This document shows, in pieces, positions 25,137 through 33,867 of a stretch of DNA of 64,000 nucleotides. The stretch is from assembly GCA_050305515.1 (NCBI GenBank), contig JBNLFL010000024.1:145641-209640 (forward strand), in the 5' to 3' direction. A program made the translations under genes and the position numbers. The notes beneath the pieces are model-generated. The model was not told the origin of the DNA. It did no database searches and saw only the letters and a program-made list of their open reading frames with translations. The stretch's first letter is position 1; every line of letters starts with the position of its first letter. Source of the DNA: JAFGUB01 sp050305515. GTDB lineage: Bacteria; Campylobacterota; Campylobacteria; Campylobacterales; Sulfurimonadaceae.

Positions 25137-26786
25137 TCAGCCTTCGAGTGCGACCAGTTCACCCCGTTTGAGTTTATTGATTTTTTCGCGGTAAGAGCGA
25201 ATTTTGAATGTTTTGAGAGCGAATTCTAGCGTATTATCGCTCATGATCTTTTTGAGCTCGCGGTTATAGTAGTTGCCCAAAAAGGTGAGCAGTTCCGATT
25301 TCAGCGCCGCATCGCTCTCAAAAGCGTGAATCTGCGCGTCGATGCTGATGGCCATAAGGCGGGGATCGTCAAAGTGCCCTCCAAGTGCAAGCGCAAACTC
25401 TTCGCTGTGGTGCGAGAGCATGGAGGGGTCGACAAAGTCAAGAATCTGATCGGTAAAACGCGGCTGTTCGAGAATGGTTTTTATGAGCCCCAGTTCCCAC
25501 ATGTCGCGTGCCCCCATCCGCACCTGAGCGACGGGCGCATTGGCGGTGTTGCCGGTGAGTTTGAGCAGCGAGGGGCTGATGCCCAGACGCGACGCGACAA
25601 AACTGCGGTACTCCTCCTGCATGAGCGGCGAGAGGGTTTTGAGAAAACCGATGCACTCATGAAGCGCCTGCTCTTTTTGCGACGGGTCTTGCAGGTTGTA
25701 GGCGCCAAGCGTACGGGTGAGGACGAATTCGATGAAATTCTGGGGATGGCGGAAGAGATTCCCCAGTGCTTCGATATGGCCCGATTTGACCATATCGGCC
25801 GGGTCGAGTCCCCCTTCAAAGAGTACGACGCCCCCCTCGATGCGTTTGGAACTGAGCAGTTTGGCCGCCTTGAGCGCGGCATTTTGTCCCGCAGCGTCAC
25901 CGTCGTAGGCGAGAATGATGCGGGGCTCCCCTTTTTGCAGCAGCGGTACGTGGTCGGGTGTGAGCGCGGTGCCGAGCGTTGCCACGGCCTGTGTGAATCC
26001 GGCCTGATGGAGCATGACGACGTCAAGATACCCTTCGGTGACGATCATCTCTTTTTTGCGGAAGATGGTGTCGCGTGCCATGTGATAGGCGTAAAGCAGC
26101 CGCGATTTGTGAAAGAGCCGCGTTTCGGGAGAATTGACATATTTGGCCTGATGCCCGGTGATGGTGCGGCCGCCAAACCCGACTAACGCACCGTTAGGCG
26201 TGTGAATGGGGAAGGTGATGCGCTCGATAAAGCGGGCAAACAGATTGTTCTCCCCCTGTCCGACAACCCCGAGGTCAATCGCTTCGGCAATGGTGAACAT
26301 CTGCTGTCTGATAAAGCCGATACTCTGCTGCGATGCAGGCGCATAGCCGATGCCGAAGCGTTCGATGCTCGATTCATAAATACCGCGATCTTTCAGGTAG
26401 GCCAGTGCGATAGGGTGCTTTTCGAGCAGCCCTTCGTAGTAATCGTTGAGTTTTTCAAGCAGCTGGGAACGCTCTTTTTTCTGACCGGAGCCCTTTTCGT
26501 AATGAAGCGTGAAGTTATAGGTTTCGGCCAGTTTTTCAATGGCTTCGGGATAGCTGAGTTTTTCATACTCCATGACGAATTTGATGCTGTCGCCGCCAGC
26601 GCCGCATCCGAAACAGTGATAAATCTGTTTTTGCGGACTGACGACGAAGCTGGGAGACTTCTCGTCATGAAAGGGGCAGGGTGCCTTGAAATTGGCACCG
26701 TTTTTTTTGAGTTCGATGTAGCTGCCTACAACGTCGACAATATCAAGACGCGCCTTGAGGGCTTCGATGGAATCGGATGCAATCAT
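25137..26786 (-). CDS. dnaG: DNA primase
   Basis: 549 residues from the ATG at 26786, giving the normal DnaG N-terminus; the open frame continues about 85 codons further upstream with unrelated sequence and is rejected. CHC2 zinc ribbon CPFHDEKSPSF...YHCFGCGAGGD (about residues 36-62), RNA-polymerase core with VGFGGRTI, TOPRIM motifs EGYLDVVML and AYDGDAAGQ. Makes RNA primers at the replication fork. Confidence 0.96.
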   Translation of the reverse strand: MIASDSIEALKARLDIVDVVGSYIELKKNGANFKAPCPFHDEKSPSFVVSPQKQIYHCFGCGAGGDSIKFVMEYEKLSYPEAIEKLAETYNFTLHYEKGSGQKKERSQLLEKLNDYYEGLLEKHPIALAYLKDRGIYESSIERFGIGYAPASQQSIGFIRQQMFTIAEAIDLGVVGQGENNLFARFIERITFPIHTPNGALVGFGGRTITGHQAKYVNSPETRLFHKSRLLYAYHMARDTIFRKKEMIVTEGYLDVVMLHQAGFTQAVATLGTALTPDHVPLLQKGEPRIILAYDGDAAGQNAALKAAKLLSSKRIEGGVVLFEGGLDPADMVKSGHIEALGNLFRHPQNFIEFVLTRTLGAYNLQDPSQKEQALHECIGFLKTLSPLMQEEYRSFVASRLGISPSLLKLTGNTANAPVAQVRMGARDMWELGLIKTILEQPRFTDQILDFVDPSMLSHHSEEFALALGGHFDDPRLMAISIDAQIHAFESDAALKSELLTFLGNYYNRELKKIMSDNTLEFALKTFKIRSYREKINKLKRGELVALEG

Positions 26787-26920
26787 AACGGTATGGTAGC
26801 CTCTTTCGCATAAAGCAACAGCCACCTTTTTGAGGACTTGCCACGTTAACAGTAGCGTTTTACAATGCAAAAATGCCTTACGATGCCACGGCATCGAAGC
26901 GTAGTGACAATAAACAAAAC

Positions 26921-27002
26921 AGTGTAGAGCCAAACCCGTTGCGAGACGGGGACGGAAAGCCATGGGTCTTACATGTAAGATCGCCAGGCTGCCATGGGAT
27001 GT
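26921..27002 (+). ncRNA. Cyclic di-GMP-I (GEMM-I) riboswitch
   Basis: The leader shows the class hallmarks in order: a GCCAAACC 5' strand, a stem CCCGUU/GACGGG closed by a GCGA (GNRA) tetraloop, the nearly invariant GGACGGAAAGCC, a second hairpin, and CGCCAGGCUGCC at the 3' side. The second hairpin's tip is UCUUA-CAUG-UAAGA, that is, one copy of the TTACATGTAA palindrome. A CTCCT at 27008-27012 can pair with the AGGAG of the ribosome-binding site at 27055-27059, suggesting translational control of the next gene; no intrinsic terminator is seen. Confidence 0.88.
26969..26978. repeat. TTACATGTAA palindrome (in riboswitch hairpin)
   Basis: Forms the tip of the second hairpin of the c-di-GMP-I aptamer. 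Confidence 0.95.
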
Positions 27003-27064
27003 TGATGCTCCTGCGGTGCGCGTTGCGCTGTTTTCACTCAAAATGAAGCCTCAAAGGAGACACG

Positions 27065-28648
27065 ATGCAACTGCAACAGAAATTCCATGTGCTCACGGCG
27101 GCACTGCTGATTGGCAGTACGCTGGGTGCGTATGATGAAATTATGGAAATCGGGAGTCTGGATCAGATTCTCTTCATTATAGACAATGATGAAAAGCTTG
27201 CCAAGCGTGCTCCGGAAGAAGTGCGCCAGGCTGCACAAGAGGCCGCAGAGACGATGAATGGCTATATTAGAGAAGCGGTGCGCGCCGAGGGGCTTGCCAA
27301 TGACGGCGTGATCTCCATTGCGGATGCCCGTGAGGTCAATCGCTATCTCTACAAAAAATATGGTGGCAAATGGCTCCGGCTGCGTGGCAGCAAGAGCAAC
27401 GCCAAAGCATACGGTGGTATTGAAGCGGTCTCGTCCGAGACGTTGGCACTCAACAACAATGCAGTACGTGTCTGGGGGAGTGTGTATGATTTGGGATTTG
27501 CTCCCGCAGACTGTGGACGCCTCAGCAATGCCGACGGCGACAAAGGCTACAGTTACACATCAGTCGGATATGCGCTGGGCGAGATGCTGCGAAACGAAGC
27601 GGCTTCGGGAGCGCTGGAGAATCCCGACTTTGCAGAAGTGAACGGCACGACCGGTACGGCGCTTGATGAGATGATCGAGGTTATTTTGCGCGATCCGGGT
27701 CTGCAGCGCAACATTGCCACCGGAGATCTGCGGCAGGGTGCCTTGTACGCCAATGCCATGAATGAACTGATCGTCGAAGCGATCCGAGAAGAGGGGCTTG
27801 CCAATGACGAAACCATCAGCCCTGCCGATGCGCGCACCATCAACCGCTATCTGGTGGAGCACTACGCCAAAAAATGGAAAACGCTCCACGGCGATGACGA
27901 GGAGGGCGAAGAGTACGGCTACCATCTGGTCCAAAATGACGGTGCCTACGAACGCATGTTTGCCGAGAATGTCATTAACACCGTGGCCGATGGCATTTAC
28001 CATCTGGGTTTTTATACCGACAGTACCCATCGCCTGCTCAACGAAGACGGTAACGGCAATGCCAGTTTCGAAAAAGTGGCATGGTGGCTTGATACCCTGC
28101 TGCATGATGATATGGCTGCCGGAAGGCTGAACAATCCTGATTATGAAGAGGTTTACGGTACAACGGGAACGACGTTTGACCGGATCATCGACTATATTTA
28201 CAGCGAACCCGCACTGCAGCTGAAGGTCTCTACCGATGATATCCGCGCCTCAGCGCGCAGTGCCGAAGGGATGAACCGCCTTATCGTCGAGGCAATCCGT
28301 GCGACGGGAGCGGCACAGGATCGCTGGATCACGGCAGACGAAGTGCGGGGTCTCAACGCATACCTGAGCAATTATCATCTGGGTGAATGGATCGTGCTGC
28401 ATGGCGACGACGAGGATAACGAAGAGAGCGGATACCATCGTATTCAAAACGACGGAGCCATTGGTTATGCCTATAATGAAAATGTCATCAACACACTGGC
28501 AGACAGCGTTTACCATCTGGGCTTTCCGACACGCTTTACCGATAACCTCACCAACGAGGACGGAAACAGAAACGCCTCGTTCAAAAGTGTTGCTTACTGG
28601 CTCAACCGCGCTCTGGCGGAAGATATGGCAGCCGGGAAGTTTGATTAG
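27065..28648 (+). CDS. Exported triple-repeat protein with EF-hand/dockerin-like loops
   Basis: 527 residues: signal peptide (about 1-22), then three repeats of about 165-170 residues. Each repeat contains a block like GLANDxxISxADARxxNRYL, then KW..LHGDDE..., an NVINTVADGIYHLGF block, a NEDGNxNASFxxVAxWL block and a DMAAGxLxNPDY end; the first repeat is the most divergent. The NDGVISIADA and NEDGNGNASF segments look like calcium-binding loops. Presumably secreted or surface-attached, and controlled by c-di-GMP through the riboswitch in its leader. Family name not recognised. Confidence 0.8.
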   Translation: MQLQQKFHVLTAALLIGSTLGAYDEIMEIGSLDQILFIIDNDEKLAKRAPEEVRQAAQEAAETMNGYIREAVRAEGLANDGVISIADAREVNRYLYKKYGGKWLRLRGSKSNAKAYGGIEAVSSETLALNNNAVRVWGSVYDLGFAPADCGRLSNADGDKGYSYTSVGYALGEMLRNEAASGALENPDFAEVNGTTGTALDEMIEVILRDPGLQRNIATGDLRQGALYANAMNELIVEAIREEGLANDETISPADARTINRYLVEHYAKKWKTLHGDDEEGEEYGYHLVQNDGAYERMFAENVINTVADGIYHLGFYTDSTHRLLNEDGNGNASFEKVAWWLDTLLHDDMAAGRLNNPDYEEVYGTTGTTFDRIIDYIYSEPALQLKVSTDDIRASARSAEGMNRLIVEAIRATGAAQDRWITADEVRGLNAYLSNYHLGEWIVLHGDDEDNEESGYHRIQNDGAIGYAYNENVINTLADSVYHLGFPTRFTDNLTNEDGNRNASFKSVAYWLNRALAEDMAAGKFD

Positions 28649-28651
28649 GCA

Positions 28652-28680
28652 TTGCCAACGGAGCGCGAATACGCTATAAT
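28652..28680 (+). promoter_or_regulatory. Sigma-70 promoter of rpsU
   Basis: TTGCCA at 28652-28657 and TATAAT at 28675-28680 with a 17-base spacer; the best-formed promoter in the window. It begins 4 bases after the stop codon of the repeat protein. Confidence 0.8.
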
Positions 28681-28719
28681 GCGCGTCCACAAAATTTTAA
28701 AAGAAAGCAGGTGATGTGA

Positions 28720-28932
28720 ATGCCAGGAATTATCCTCCGACACGATGATAATTTTGACGCCGCGTACCGTCGTTTCAAAAAGCAGACTGACCGTAATCTT
28801 ATCGTTACAGAAGCTCGTGCTCGCCGTTTCCACGAAACAGAGACCGAGAAGCGTAAAAAAGAGAAGATCAGTGCGCGTAAAAAGATGCTCAAGCGTCTTT
28901 ATATGATGCGTCGTTACGAATCACGCCTCTAA
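28720..28932 (+). CDS. rpsU: Small ribosomal subunit protein bS21
   Basis: 70 residues, very basic, with the family pattern from the N-terminal PGIILRHDDNFDAAYRRFKKQ to the arginine-rich RKKMLKRLYMMRRYESRL end. Own promoter and intrinsic terminator, so a monocistronic unit. Not next to dnaG here, unlike the rpsU-dnaG-rpoD operon of many bacteria, although dnaG is under 2 kb away on the other strand. Confidence 0.97.
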   Translation: MPGIILRHDDNFDAAYRRFKKQTDRNLIVTEARARRFHETETEKRKKEKISARKKMLKRLYMMRRYESRL

Positions 28933-28934
28933 GC

Positions 28935-28957
28935 AGAAGCCTTCGGGCTTTTGTTTT
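28935..28957 (+). terminator. Rho-independent terminator of rpsU
   Basis: AAGCC-TTCG-GGCTT stem-loop followed by TTGTTTT directly after the rpsU stop. The UUCG-type loop adds stability. Confidence 0.85.
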
Positions 28958-29055
28958 ACTCCATTCATTTTTTAATAACTTCAGCAACTTTTTCACACAG
29001 TTTGATTATCATAAACATAACAGTTTCCGAACATCATATTTAATAAGGTTTTTTT

Positions 29056-30372
29056 ATGTTTTTCAATGACACAAAAAAGTGCGCAGCCCTGACAGATCCG
29101 CTTCATGCGCGTATTGCCGAGTTGGAAACCCAACTCAAACGGTATGAAGAGATTTTTAACTTTTCTCATGAGGAACTTCGGGTCGTTGTCGATACATCGG
29201 GAACGATAACGATGAAAAACACGCTGGCTGACGCCACAATAGAAAACCCTTCCGCACTTGTCAAGGCACTTTCAAATGGAGGCTCCGAGCTTTCCCTTCA
29301 GGGGTGCAGCGGTGTTGTCAAGCATACGCAGCTCAGTGATGGCAGCATGCTCTACTCCATTATTAAAACCGATGTCCGCAATGCGAAAGATTCGGATATC
29401 CTGACGATGCATCAGGATGCCATACGTCATGCACTGGTTGATTCGCAGGGAACCTTTTCCAATATGCTGGGGCAGCTTGAAGTCATGAATAATGAATCGC
29501 AGCATATTGCCAATGAGTCACGCGAGGGGCTGAGCCTGGTGAAAAAGACTTCGGAAAATATGGATCGGCTCTATCAGGATATGCAGGTTACGATGGAAGG
29601 CACCCGTATGCTTAGCGAACGTTCAACCGAAATTTCCAATGTTGTCAATCTGATTGAAGACATTGCCGATCAGACCAACCTGCTGGCACTCAATGCCGCC
29701 ATTGAAGCTGCACGGGCCGGTGAACACGGTCGCGGTTTTGCCGTTGTTGCCGATGAGGTGCGCAAGCTTGCAGAGAAAACCCAGAATGCAACCAAAGATA
29801 TTGCCATTGTCGTCCGCGCGATGCAGCAGGAAGCATCATCGGCTCAGGAGCAGACGGAGATCGCCGGAACCGTGGTACACGAGAGCAAGGATCAGATCGA
29901 TGCTTTGTATGATAAAATCGTTTCGTTTGAAAAAAATGCGTCACGTTCGGTATATGAGGTAAAATATATCAGTGACAAAATCTTTGCTTCACTGGCGAAG
30001 ATTGACCATGTTATTTACAAACACAATGTTTATGCCCTGCTCTTTGGAGAGAAGAACGATTTCAAAGAGAGTAACCATCACAGCTGCCGTCTGGGCACCT
30101 GGTATGAACAGGGCAAGGGCAAGGCGGAGTTTTCCGGAACCGAAGCGTATGCAAGACTGGAACGTCCGCACGCTATTGTACATGAACAGGCAAACCGGCT
30201 GGCCAATGAGTGCAGCGGTAAAAAGGCAATCTGCTCGAAGGAGAGCATCGAAAAAATGGTGCATGAGATAGAGCGGGCCAGCAAAGAGGTTTTTGTGATT
30301 TTGGACGAGATGGTCGAACAGAAGTCCAAGCAGGTCATGAAAGAAGCGGTTGTTAACCTGTTTAATTCCTGA
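29056..30372 (+). CDS. Cytosolic methyl-accepting chemotaxis protein with CZB zinc-binding domain
   Basis: 438 residues without membrane segments. N-terminal coiled coil (LHARIAELETQLKRYEE), a small sensor-like region, then the receptor signalling hairpin with DQTNLLALNAAIEAARAGE (about residues 200-220). The C-terminal CZB domain shows SNHHSCRLGTWYEQGKGKAEF and ERPHAIVHEQA, supplying the His/Cys zinc ligands. This layout is like Helicobacter TlpD, which senses oxidants/zinc. Followed after 15 bases by a receiver-only regulator and a kinase. Confidence 0.92.
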   Translation: MFFNDTKKCAALTDPLHARIAELETQLKRYEEIFNFSHEELRVVVDTSGTITMKNTLADATIENPSALVKALSNGGSELSLQGCSGVVKHTQLSDGSMLYSIIKTDVRNAKDSDILTMHQDAIRHALVDSQGTFSNMLGQLEVMNNESQHIANESREGLSLVKKTSENMDRLYQDMQVTMEGTRMLSERSTEISNVVNLIEDIADQTNLLALNAAIEAARAGEHGRGFAVVADEVRKLAEKTQNATKDIAIVVRAMQQEASSAQEQTEIAGTVVHESKDQIDALYDKIVSFEKNASRSVYEVKYISDKIFASLAKIDHVIYKHNVYALLFGEKNDFKESNHHSCRLGTWYEQGKGKAEFSGTEAYARLERPHAIVHEQANRLANECSGKKAICSKESIEKMVHEIERASKEVFVILDEMVEQKSKQVMKEAVVNLFNS

Positions 30373-30387
30373 TAGAGGAGCCAAACG

Positions 30388-30762
30388 ATGAAAAAGACGA
30401 TTTCCGTCGCCATCATTGATGATGAAAAAGAGATTCTTACGATGCTGGAGCGTTATTTCGCAAAACAGCCTGATTTTAAAGTGGTCTGTTATCAAAATCC
30501 GGTGTCTGCCCTGGCATCTTTGAGCCCGCAGACAGATATCGTATTGCTCGATATTATGATGCCGCAGATGAGCGGGCTGGAATTGCTGCCAAAACTTCAG
30601 GAACGCTATGCGGGTATCAAGGTCATTATGATGACCGCCTATTCGACACTGGACAAGGTTTTAGATGCCCATCGTAACGGTGCGGTACATTATGTGATGA
30701 AACCGTTTGAGTCGCTTTCAAAACTTGAGAAGAAGGTTGTCGAGGTGGCAAACGAAGCCTGA
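30388..30762 (+). CDS. Single-domain response regulator
   Basis: 124 residues, a receiver domain alone: acidic pair IIDDEKE, phosphorylation Asp in VLLDIMMP (about residue 55), Thr in MMTAYS, Lys in VMKPFE. No output domain, so it acts by protein contact. Lies between a chemoreceptor and a histidine kinase with almost no gaps; the kinase start is 1 base after its stop. Confidence 0.92.
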   Translation: MKKTISVAIIDDEKEILTMLERYFAKQPDFKVVCYQNPVSALASLSPQTDIVLLDIMMPQMSGLELLPKLQERYAGIKVIMMTAYSTLDKVLDAHRNGAVHYVMKPFESLSKLEKKVVEVANEA

Positions 30763-30763
30763 T

Positions 30764-32596
30764 ATGCATCGCGGACTGACTTATACTCAGGCAGTTTTGC
30801 TGATATTGGGGCTTTTTCTACTGCTGTTTGGATATCACAGTTTTTTTCAGCAGCATGTGATGTCGCTTTACTCCGGGAATGAAAACCGGGAAACATTTCA
30901 GACGGCGCTCAATCATCTTTTTGGTACATCGATGGCACTTGGGCTGCTGGTATTGCTTGTTTTCAGTGTGCTCCTTTTTCGTTTTGTGCAGAGTCATGAA
31001 AGAGAACGCTATTCCCATGAAAAAATTGCGGCACTCTACAAAGAGAATCGACTCTATTTTGAAAATGCTGCGGTAGGCTTTCTGGTGGTGGATGCGCAGC
31101 GGCAGATTCTTCAGGTTAATCCAATGCTTTGCGAGATATTCGGATATGATGAAGAATCATTGATAGGCGGCAGTACCGAGATCTTTCACATTGATGCAGA
31201 ACATTTTCATCGATGGGGAAAGGAAGTTTTCGACAAAGCTCAGAAAGATGTACCGGTACGCGAGCGATTCGAGATGAAGAAAAAAGGGGGCGAGCGGATC
31301 TGGATAGAGGTCTCCGGCGCCCCGATTCGCAAATATGATGGCGTGCTTTCCGGCGGCGTGATCTGGACGATAGTGGACGTAACCGAGGAGATGCGCTCTA
31401 AAAATATGGTTAATGCGCTCAACAGTGATCTTCAGGAGAGCATTACCTTTTTGCGCGGTATGATCAATATTGCGCCCATACCGATCTATCTTAAAGATGA
31501 ACACCTGCGTTACCGCGAGTGCAATGCCGCTTTTTTGAAACTCATTAATAAGCAAAAAAAAGATGTCATCGGCATGCGTGCGGACGAGATTTATTCCAAG
31601 GCGATTGGACGCGTCATTAATCAGGCCGATGATCTGCTCCGGCATAATCCTTTTCAGCACTACACGGAAGCGTTCAAGCATGAAGGGGAGAATTATATTC
31701 TTGAGTTTCACAAAGTTGCTATCACACATGAAAAGCGTTTTAAAGGGTTGGTAGGCGTCATTGTGGATATGACGGAACAGGAAAATCAGAAAGCCGATCT
31801 CGACCGCCGTATCCGTGAGGCGGTTGCGCAGAATATTGAACAGGAACGGCGCCATCTTGAAGAACGCATGGCGGATGTGAAATTTGCCGCATTGGGAAAA
31901 CTGGCCGCGGGGATTACGCATGAAATCAATACGCCGCTGACTTTCATCAAGGGCAATAGCGAAATGCTGGGCTATGAAATCGACGATATCGAAAACCCCC
32001 AGACCAAAGAGGCCGTCGCCTACTGTCATCGTCATATACTTGAGGGAGTAGTGCGTATTGAAAGCATTGTAGCGTCGATGCGTGAAATGTCTCAGCAGAG
32101 CGGCGAGTCGATGGAGCGGATGAATATTTTTGATACCTTGCATACGGTTCTGACAATGGCACATAACCGCTCCAAGCATATCGTGGCAGTCAACTTTCAG
32201 GGGAACCCTTTTGTTTTAAACATGGAACGGCCCGCAGGCTCTTGTGAATGTGTGGCGCAGCGTCAGCGTCTTGAACAGGTCTGGATCATCATCATTAACA
32301 ATGCCCTTGACCAGCTAGAGCAGCATGGCAGTTTTGAGAATAACCACCTGGATATTTTCTGTGAATGCGATGCTAAAGAGGTGAAGGTACGCTTTAAAGA
32401 CAACGGCGGCGGTATTGATGCCAATCTGCTGGCTACGCTCTTCGAGGCATTTGTTTCGAGCAAACTGCACGGAGGCATCGGCATCGGGCTGAATATCGCC
32501 AAAAAAATTGTTGAAGACCAGAAGGGGAGCATTCGTGCCTATAACGAAGGTGACGGAGCGGTTTTTGAAGTGACGCTTCCCGCAGTGCAGGCTTAA
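30764..32596 (+). CDS. Membrane PAS-domain sensor histidine kinase
   Basis: About 610 residues from the ATG at 30764. Two N-terminal membrane helices (about 8-25 and 60-80), two PAS domains (about 105-225 and 235-355), HisKA with phospho-His in AAGITHEINTPL, and HATPase with NNALDQLEQHGS and GIGIGLNIAKKIVE. Of the NtrB/ZraS-like type. Likely phosphorylates the receiver protein encoded just before it. Confidence 0.9.
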   Translation: MHRGLTYTQAVLLILGLFLLLFGYHSFFQQHVMSLYSGNENRETFQTALNHLFGTSMALGLLVLLVFSVLLFRFVQSHERERYSHEKIAALYKENRLYFENAAVGFLVVDAQRQILQVNPMLCEIFGYDEESLIGGSTEIFHIDAEHFHRWGKEVFDKAQKDVPVRERFEMKKKGGERIWIEVSGAPIRKYDGVLSGGVIWTIVDVTEEMRSKNMVNALNSDLQESITFLRGMINIAPIPIYLKDEHLRYRECNAAFLKLINKQKKDVIGMRADEIYSKAIGRVINQADDLLRHNPFQHYTEAFKHEGENYILEFHKVAITHEKRFKGLVGVIVDMTEQENQKADLDRRIREAVAQNIEQERRHLEERMADVKFAALGKLAAGITHEINTPLTFIKGNSEMLGYEIDDIENPQTKEAVAYCHRHILEGVVRIESIVASMREMSQQSGESMERMNIFDTLHTVLTMAHNRSKHIVAVNFQGNPFVLNMERPAGSCECVAQRQRLEQVWIIIINNALDQLEQHGSFENNHLDIFCECDAKEVKVRFKDNGGGIDANLLATLFEAFVSSKLHGGIGIGLNIAKKIVEDQKGSIRAYNEGDGAVFEVTLPAVQA

Positions 32597-32605
32597 AGGC
32601 TCAAA

Positions 32606-32614
32606 TGCTACAAT
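32606..32614 (+). promoter_or_regulatory. Extended -10 promoter (TGCTACAAT) of purT
   Basis: TGC followed by TACAAT, 28 bases before the purT ATG. The same TGCTACA(A/C)T element occurs before the genes at 45012 and 55413, suggesting it is a genuine house promoter style. Confidence 0.5.
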
Positions 32615-32642
32615 AACGGACTCACTTTTCAAGGCTGATACC

Positions 32643-33806
32643 ATGCAATTTACCGCTCCGTTACAGGAAAACTCCACCAAAATCATGCTGCTCGGTTCGG
32701 GCGAACTTGGCAAAGAGGTCGCTATCGAGGCTCAGAGGCTCGGCATTGAGGTTGTGGCGGTTGACCGCTATGAAAATGCCCCCGCACAGCAGGTGGCACA
32801 CCGTGCCTACACCATTAACATGCAGGATGAAACGGCAGTTTTAGAACTGATCCGCAAAGAGAAGCCGACCTACATCCTCCCCGAAATCGAAGCCATCAGC
32901 ATTGCCGCACTCTTCAAAGCCGAAGCTGAGGGCTTTCATGTGATTCCCAACGCCGAAGCGGTCAACAAGACGATGAATCGCAAAAACATCCGAAAATTTG
33001 CGGCTGAAGAGTTGGGGCTCAAAACCGGGCCGTATGAATTTGTCAAAACTTTTGAGGAACTCGAAGCGGCCGCAGGACGTATGGGGTATCCCTGTGTGGT
33101 CAAACCGGTGATGAGTTCATCGGGCCACGGTCAGAGCGTTATGAAGTCGCCTGATGACCTCACACGCTCGTGGGAGATGGCCAAAGAGGCGCGCGGTGAT
33201 GCCAGCGAACTCATTGTCGAAGCCTTCATCGATTTTGATTACGAGATTACCATGCTCACGGCCCGCAATGAAAAAGAGACGGTTTTCTGCGAGCCGATCG
33301 GTCACATTCAGCGTGACGGCGACTATGTCTTCAGCTGGCAGCCGATGGCAATGACTCCGGTGGCGCTCGAGAATGCCCAGGAGATCGCCAAACGCATTAC
33401 CGACGGTCTGGGCGGGCGCGGTATCTTTGGCGTGGAGCTTTTCGTCAAGGGTGACACCGTCTATTTCAGTGAAGTCTCCCCGCGTCCGCACGACACCGGA
33501 ATGGTCACGCTCATCACCCAGAGCCAGAGCGAATTCGCTTTACATGTAAGAGCAGTTCTGGGATTACCGCTGGCCTTTACATTTTACGGAGAAGGGGCAA
33601 GTGCGGCCTACAAGGCGAGCGGCGATTCGCACACGCCTGTGGTCGATGTAGATGAGAGCCTTTTCAGCGCCAACAGCTTTGTACGTGTTTTCGGCAAGCC
33701 CGAATCGCATCCGGGTCGCCGTCTCGCAGTAGCGCTGGTACTTGACAGGGTCGATGCCGCGATGGAGAAAGCCCGCGTGCTTATCACGAAGATCAGCGAC
33801 CGCTAA
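32643..33806 (+). CDS. purT: Formate-dependent phosphoribosylglycinamide formyltransferase
   Basis: 387 residues, ATP-grasp enzyme of purine synthesis that uses formate and ATP in place of formyl-folate. Motifs: LLGSGELGKEVAIEAQRLG at the N-terminus, NRKNIRKFAAEELGLKT, VVKPVMSSSGHGQS (ATP grasp), FGVELFVKGD and EVSPRPHDTGMVTL. One palindrome copy is read as Leu-His-Val in FALHVRAVLGLP; the LHVRA pattern occurs naturally in this family, so the site may have arisen by codon choice. Confidence 0.96.
   Translation: MQFTAPLQENSTKIMLLGSGELGKEVAIEAQRLGIEVVAVDRYENAPAQQVAHRAYTINMQDETAVLELIRKEKPTYILPEIEAISIAALFKAEAEGFHVIPNAEAVNKTMNRKNIRKFAAEELGLKTGPYEFVKTFEELEAAAGRMGYPCVVKPVMSSSGHGQSVMKSPDDLTRSWEMAKEARGDASELIVEAFIDFDYEITMLTARNEKETVFCEPIGHIQRDGDYVFSWQPMAMTPVALENAQEIAKRITDGLGGRGIFGVELFVKGDTVYFSEVSPRPHDTGMVTLITQSQSEFALHVRAVLGLPLAFTFYGEGASAAYKASGDSHTPVVDVDESLFSANSFVRVFGKPESHPGRRLAVALVLDRVDAAMEKARVLITKISDR
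33540..33549. repeat. TTACATGTAA palindrome (in purT)
   Basis: Read as Leu-His-Val. Confidence 0.95.
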
Positions 33807-33867
33807 ATTCACTCCGGCACTGCCGGAACAGATTCCTTAAACCTACCACATTCTCAAAGGAGCAGTT

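Noticed and set aside
23686..25194. 502-codon open frame opposite the PP-loop gene
   Set aside because: It crosses three real minus-strand gene regions and shows no family features.
26787..27041. N-terminal extension of dnaG
   Set aside because: Unrelated sequence opposite the riboswitch; the CHC2 domain starts normally from 26786.
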